Below, in pieces: positions 61,333 to 64,000 of a stretch of 64,000 nucleotides of DNA. The DNA lies in IMG/VR virus record IMGVR_UViG_3300046167_000733, positions 43,777 through 107,776 of that record. One strand, given 5' to 3'. How positions within the stretch are numbered: the first letter of the stretch is position 1; each line of letters opens with the position of its first letter. The notes below the pieces were generated by a model. That model did no database searches. It had not been told where the DNA came from and saw nothing but the letters and a program-made list of their open reading frames with translations. This stretch comes from a virus. The position numbers were made by a program, and so were the translations under genes.

Positions 61333-62391
61333 ATGAAAATCGCAATACTGAATGATACTCACGCGGGTATACGAAACTCTTCGGACATCTTTATGGATTA
61401 CCAAGAGAAGTTTTATCGAGATGTATTCTTCCCCTATCTAAGAGAAAATGGTATCACTCAGATACTTCACCTTGGCGACTACTATGATAATCGTAAGACC
61501 GTCAACTTCAAGGCACTGGGTCACAATCGTAAAATCTTCCTAGAGAAACTTCGTGAGTATGGTATCACGATGGATATCATTCCAGGAAATCACGATGTAT
61601 ACTACAAGAATACTAATGAGTTGAATGCTTTGAAGGAACTTCAAGGTCACTATATGAATGAAGTTAATCTTGTTATGGAACCAACAGTGTTGGACTATGA
61701 AGGATTGAAGATGGGACTTGTCCCTTGGATATGTAAAGAGAATGAAGAACAGTGTCTTGACTTTATTGCGAATTGTAAAGCAGACTTTATTGGTGCGCAT
61801 TTAGAACTACAAGGTTTTGATATGCAGAAAGGTATGCCTTGTCAAGATGGTATGTCTCCCAAACTCTTTGAGAGATTTGAGACTGTATTGTCGGGTCACT
61901 TCCATGCCAAGTCACATATGGGTAACATACATTATCTTGGGTCACAGATGGAGTTCTTCTGGAATGATTGTAATGATGACAAGTACTTCCACATTCTTGA
62001 TACGGAAACAAGAGAACTGACTGCTGTTCGTAACCCTGTCACAATCTATGAGAAGATATATTATGACCACGAGAAGTTAAACAAGTTTCAAGACCTATCA
62101 CATCTTGATGAGAAGTTTGTGAAGATTATTGTGGTGAACAAGGGTGATGCATATGAGTTCGAAAGATTTGTTGACAGGGTACAGGCACAAAAGATACACG
62201 AACTCAAGATACAAGAAGACTTCTCCGATTTCATTGGAGACAATGTAGATGACGCAAAGGTTTCTGTAGAGGATACTGAACAGATTGTATATGATTATAT
62301 TGATGCTGTCAATACTGACCTCGATAAGGGTAGGATAAAGAAAGAGATTTCTGATTTAATGAAAGAAGCACAGAGTATGGAAATAGTATAA
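61333..62391 (+). CDS. 47: Recombination nuclease subunit gp47 (Mre11/SbcD-like)
   Basis: This 352-residue protein is the nuclease half of the gp46/gp47 complex (T4 gp47: 339 residues), which resects DNA ends for recombination-dependent replication. The metallophosphoesterase motifs are complete and in order: LNDTHAG (about residue 5), HLGDYYDN (about 47), PGNHDVYY (about 85), and LSGHFHAKS (about 190). AAAGGC precedes the ATG. gp46 follows with its own promoter. Confidence 0.95.
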   Translation: MKIAILNDTHAGIRNSSDIFMDYQEKFYRDVFFPYLRENGITQILHLGDYYDNRKTVNFKALGHNRKIFLEKLREYGITMDIIPGNHDVYYKNTNELNALKELQGHYMNEVNLVMEPTVLDYEGLKMGLVPWICKENEEQCLDFIANCKADFIGAHLELQGFDMQKGMPCQDGMSPKLFERFETVLSGHFHAKSHMGNIHYLGSQMEFFWNDCNDDKYFHILDTETRELTAVRNPVTIYEKIYYDHEKLNKFQDLSHLDEKFVKIIVVNKGDAYEFERFVDRVQAQKIHELKIQEDFSDFIGDNVDDAKVSVEDTEQIVYDYIDAVNTDLDKGRIKKEISDLMKEAQSMEIV

Positions 62392-62399
62392 CTTTGTGC

Positions 62400-62428
62400 T
62401 TGACTTATGTTATCCATTGTGATATAAT
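62400..62428 (+). promoter_or_regulatory. Sigma70-type early promoter for gp46
   Basis: TTGACT (62400-62405), 17 bases ending in TGA, and consensus TATAAT (62423-62428), 22 bases before the gp46 ATG. Confidence 0.85.
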
Positions 62429-62449
62429 GGATGTTGAAAAGGAAATTTT

Positions 62450-64000
62450 ATGATTTATTTTGAGAAACTGCGGTTCAAGAACTTCTTGTCTACAGGTAAC
62501 AACTTTACTGAGTTGAGTTTGAGAAAACTCCTACGACATTAGTTGTAGGGCAAAATGGTGCAGGTAAGTCTACTATGTTAGATGCCTTGTCATTTGCCAT
62601 CTTCGGAAAACCTCATCGCAAAATCTCTAAGACGCAACTCGTAAACTCAATCAATGGTAAAGGTACTATTGTAGAGGTGGAGTTTCGCATCGGTTCGTCC
62701 AACTATAAAGTTGTCCGTGGTATCAAACCCAACAAGTTTGAGATATGGGTCAATGGCAATATGGTGAACCAAAATTCTCATGCACGCGAATATCAACAAA
62801 TGCTTGAGAATAATATTATCAAGTTGAACCACAAGTCCTTTCATCAAATAGTGGTTCTTGGGTCTTCGTCCTTCGTCCCGTTCATGCAACTCTCTGGAGG
62901 CGCACGACGCGAAGTGATTGAAGACCTACTTGATATAAATGTTTTCAGTAAGATGAATGGTATCCTGAAGGAACAGACATCTATACTCAAAGATAAGATG
63001 AACAATAACGCACATGAAATCAATCTGGTCGACACTAAGATACTTGCTCAGAAGAAATATCTTCGTGACCTTACTACGATTACATCGGCACAAAAGAAAG
63101 AGAAACAGGATACTATCAATAATCTTCAAGAGGATATACGAGTATTGAATGAGTCCAACGGAAGTCTTACTTCTGAAATAACAACAAACCAACCTACCCT
63201 GAATGAAGAGTCCACCAACGTATCGAAGGACATTACTGAACTTGATAAGTTTATGACGCAGTTCCGTACTCAACAGAAGAACGTAGTGAAACAGGCAAAG
63301 TTCTTTTCTGAGAATGATACTTGTCCTACTTGTGAACAGGATATAGATGCCGATACGAAACAACATCACCTATCCGAATGTAAGACCAAGGCAGGAACTA
63401 TCAAAGATGCACTGGAGATGGGTGAGAAGAAACGTACTAGTCTTGACTTATTATTAGAACAAGTAAATACTAAGTTGAATGAAGTAAGAGAGTGGCAGAG
63501 TAAAGTCAATGCCAACACTCAAGAGATTGGTCGTATCAATAATAATATCAACAGACTACAAAGTGAAATACAAGAGATAGAAAATAATACTGGAGACCTT
63601 ACCGAAGCAAACGAGGGTCTGGAGAAACTAAGAATAGAGAAAGAGGGTTTACAAGAAGACAAGTTTAAACTCGCTGAACAAAACTCATACAATCGTGTCA
63701 ACGCAGAACTACTGAAAGACACGGGTATAAAGACAAAGATTATAAGGCAGTACTTACCTGTTATCAATCAGTTGACTAACAAGTATTTACAAATCCTTGA
63801 CTTCTTTGTTCACTTTGATTTGGATGGGAGTTTCGCTGAGACTATCCGTTCAAGACATCGTGACGCATTCTCCTATGACTCATTCTCTGAGGGTGAGAAA
63901 CAACGTATTGACTTGTCATTACTATTTACATGGAGACAGATTGCTAAGATGAAAAACTCTGTAGCAACAAACCTTCTAATCCTTGATGAGACTTTTGACT
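62450..64000 (+). CDS. 46: Recombination ATPase subunit gp46 (Rad50/SbcC-like), partial and frameshifted
   Basis: The ATG at 62450 follows AAAGGAAAT and gives MIYFEKLRFKNFLSTGNN before a stop. The other frame continues at once with EFEKTPTTLVVGQNGAGKS to the window end. One missing base near 62516 joins them. Walker A is GQNGAGKS, the coiled-coil arms carry the zinc-hook CPTC near 63330, and the second ATPase half has FSEGEKQRIDLSLLF (signature) and Walker B LLILDETFD at the edge. About 517 residues are present; T4 gp46 has 560. It pairs with gp47 just upstream. Confidence 0.93.

Noticed and set aside
1-64000. tRNA genes, lysogeny genes, attachment sites and a replication origin.
   Set aside because: Reading both strands I found no convincing cloverleaf, integrase, repressor or origin-like repeat.

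Overview
The window is part of the genome of a T4-type myovirus, most likely a marine one. It carries the T4 head, neck, tail, baseplate, terminase, recombination and late-transcription genes in recognisable form (gp2, 4, 5, 6, 8, 13-23, 25, 26, 32, 33, 46-48, 53-55, 67, UvsW, UvsY). T4's own gp9-gp12, wac and gp24 are not seen here. In their place are fibre genes and accessory proteins of the kind I associate with phages of marine cyanobacteria and SAR11. The DNA is AT-rich. I see no photosynthesis genes, tRNAs, integrase, attachment sites or CRISPR arrays, so the host cannot be fixed from this window.

Layout. Positions 1-3.6 kb hold small early genes, gp33 and gp32 on the + strand, ended by a strong terminator. 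Positions 3.6-7.8 kb are a minus-strand late block read as gp4, gp2, a gp54-like protein, gp26 with a gp51-like extension, and a likely gp29 tape measure. Positions 7.9-31 kb are baseplate, hub and fibre genes. Positions 31-33 kb hold a glycosyltransferase and a 2OG-Fe(II) oxygenase inside the fibre locus. Positions 33.4-41.8 kb are one giant tail-fibre gene broken by five single-base indels. Positions 43.6-55.5 kb are the neck, terminase, tail and capsid genes in T4 order. Positions 55.6-64 kb hold small early genes, a cupin, UvsY, UvsW, gp55, gp47 and the start of gp46.

Regulation is unusually readable. Seven plus-strand promoters share TTGAC(T/A), a 17-base spacer with TGn, and a TATAAT-like -10; they precede early genes, gp32, gp55, gp47 and gp46. 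Two more lie on the minus strand inside an intergenic repeat. Ten TATAAATA boxes precede late genes, and both the late sigma factor gp55 and its co-activator gp33 are encoded here. At three late genes the ATG sits exactly where transcription should start, which suggests leaderless mRNAs.

The most notable points are: a perfect -1 slippery site joining gp26 to a gp51-like frame just before the tape measure; a 51-base exact intergenic repeat carrying an antisense promoter; a hub spread over three genes with three different peptidoglycan-hydrolase domains; and a small protein with a T4-type capsid-targeting peptide. Several conserved genes are broken by one-base indels, mostly extra bases in short homopolymers. 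A 171-base coding repeat gives independent evidence that these are sequence errors, so I annotate those genes as single loci.
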